Assembly: GCA_030526405.1 (NCBI GenBank)
Contig: JAUNCZ010000001.1
Span: 104,040 to 168,039 of the forward strand
Origin: Lachnospiraceae bacterium
Lineage (GTDB): Bacteria; Bacillota; Clostridia; Lachnospirales; Lachnospiraceae
Reading direction: 5' to 3'
Length of the DNA: 64,000 bases
Shown here piece by piece: positions 63,299 through 64,000 of the stretch (position 1 is the stretch's first letter; each line of letters begins with the position of its first letter). The position numbers were made by a program, and so were the translations under genes. Below the pieces are notes generated by a model that saw nothing but the letters and a program-made list of their open reading frames with translations, made no database searches and had not been told where the DNA came from.

Positions 63299-64000
63299 GT
63301 GAGTAACGAAAAGAAAACTTCAGGAAAACCATTAAGCAAAGCGCTTAAGACTTTCTATGGTGTCGGTGACTGCGGTTTCACCCTCATGTCCAACGTAGAG
63401 AGCTACTATTTCAACTTTTTCCTGACAAACCTGGCAAAATTCGGACTGGGTACTGTATCTATGATCACAACAGTTGCTTCCCTGGTAGACGCATGTCTGT
63501 CCTGGATGTACGGTGCGATCCTGAACAGTATCAAACCTAAAAAATGGGGACGTTATCGTTCCTGGCTGGTACTGATCCCATGGGTAGTACCTTTCCTGTA
63601 TGCATTCCAGTTCATCAAGATTGGTGACGGAGCTTTATCTGCAATCATAATTATTGTTGCAGCCATCTCCTCCCATGTTTGCTGGAACTTTGCATATGTA
63701 GCTAACGTATCCATGATCTCCGTTGCAGGAAAAACTCCGGAGGATCGTGCACAGCTGGCTTCCACCCGTGCTTTCTGGGCTAACCTGTCCAAGATTATCT
63801 TCTCTTATGTAGGAGCTCCTCTTGCAGCAGTTTTCGCCGGAATCATCGGTGAGACAAACCAGTATGGTGCTACAGCATTTGTACTGGGTGTTATCATGGC
63901 CTTCCTGTACTTCTGCCACTTCAAAATGTTTGATGGATACGAGGAAGTAGAAGTTACAACAGAGGCAAAAAAAGAGGACAAAACAAAAACTGGTGCAGGC
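63299..64000 (+). CDS. Glycoside-pentoside-hexuronide-type (MFS) cation symporter, 3' truncated by window edge
   Basis: The frame stays open to the last base, giving 234 visible residues. After a lysine-rich N-terminus, FYGVGDCGFTLMSNVESYYF and YGAILNSIKPKKWGRYRSWL match GPH/MelB-type carriers, where the basic loop after helix 2 (KPKKWGRYR) is typical; at least five hydrophobic helices can be seen. The start GTG 63299 follows AAAGGAGAG. It probably imports a small organic solute with Na+ or H+; the substrate is unknown, although the neighbouring reductase raises the possibility of a linked catabolic function. Confidence 0.8.
   Translation, partial: MSNEKKTSGKPLSKALKTFYGVGDCGFTLMSNVESYYFNFFLTNLAKFGLGTVSMITTVASLVDACLSWMYGAILNSIKPKKWGRYRSWLVLIPWVVPFLYAFQFIKIGDGALSAIIIIVAAISSHVCWNFAYVANVSMISVAGKTPEDRAQLASTRAFWANLSKIIFSYVGAPLAAVFAGIIGETNQYGATAFVLGVIMAFLYFCHFKMFDGYEEVEVTTEAKKEDKTKTGAG

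Overview
The window looks like a stretch of a Clostridia chromosome, most likely Lachnospiraceae (a Blautia-type gut anaerobe is my best guess; the genus cannot be fixed from sequence alone). The reasons are low-GC Gram-positive gene order (asp23-nusB-xseAB-ispA-dxs-tlyA-nadK-argR-recN), CodY, HrcA/CIRCE control, a Crh-like HPr, IreB, RNase J, a MalQ-GlgP fusion, strong GGAGG ribosome-binding sites and frequent TTG/GTG starts. Almost all of it is housekeeping core genome, mostly on the + strand. I see no prophage, integrated plasmid, CRISPR array, tRNA, rRNA or intact insertion sequence.

Layout. 1-4.6 kb: end of a glucanotransferase/glycogen phosphorylase fusion, then release factor 3. 4.7-13.9 kb: one long operon from an Asp23-family protein through transcription antitermination, exonuclease VII, isoprenoid precursor synthesis, TlyA, NAD kinase, ArgR and RecN. 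13.9-15.0 kb: a DRE-TIM aldolase-like gene behind its own promoter and a perfect palindrome. 15.3-20.4 kb: hrcA-grpE-dnaK-dnaJ under CIRCE. 20.5-24.7 kb: PrmA, RsmE, a cysteine desulfurase and ThiI. 24.8-25.1 kb: a minus-strand Crh-like protein. 25.1-31.7 kb: MtaB, IreB, a DUF1292 protein, RNase J, a YlbF-like protein, a MltG-like fragment, and a TrmR/TrhP tRNA wobble-uridine pair. 31.8-37.8 kb: ComM, DprA, TopA and CodY. 38.0-40.0 kb: groESL under a second CIRCE. 40.1-44.2 kb: minus-strand arylamine N-acetyltransferase and a nitrilase / iron alcohol dehydrogenase / acyltransferase trio. 44.3-50.3 kb: argG divergent from argCJBD. 50.4-59.5 kb: glucokinase, a ComEA-like lipoprotein, a VicRK-like two-component pair, a GerMN lipoprotein, ComEC, HolA and ribosomal protein S20. 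59.9-64.0 kb: an old-yellow-enzyme-type reductase, a DUF3137-like membrane protein and the start of a sugar/cation symporter-like carrier.

Regulatory logic that can be read directly: HrcA sits in its own CIRCE-controlled operon and has a second CIRCE at groESL; ArgR is made in the recN operon and has box-like palindromes over the argC promoter; CodY has a CodY-box-like sequence in its own promoter. Several vegetative promoters with 17-bp spacing are visible.

The least ordinary material is non-coding. There is a 196-bp MITE-like insertion with 18-bp inverted ends and a target duplication that splits an otherwise perfect 21-bp hairpin after topA. There is also a dispersed, strongly structured repeat family (four copies at three loci) that each time begins right at the T-tract of an unrelated intrinsic terminator. 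A perfect 16-bp palindrome lying over a predicted transcription start, a phosphocarrier-His-less HPr and a catalytic-domain-less MltG-like protein are further items worth checking. I did not find a clearly new multi-gene defence or biosynthetic system.
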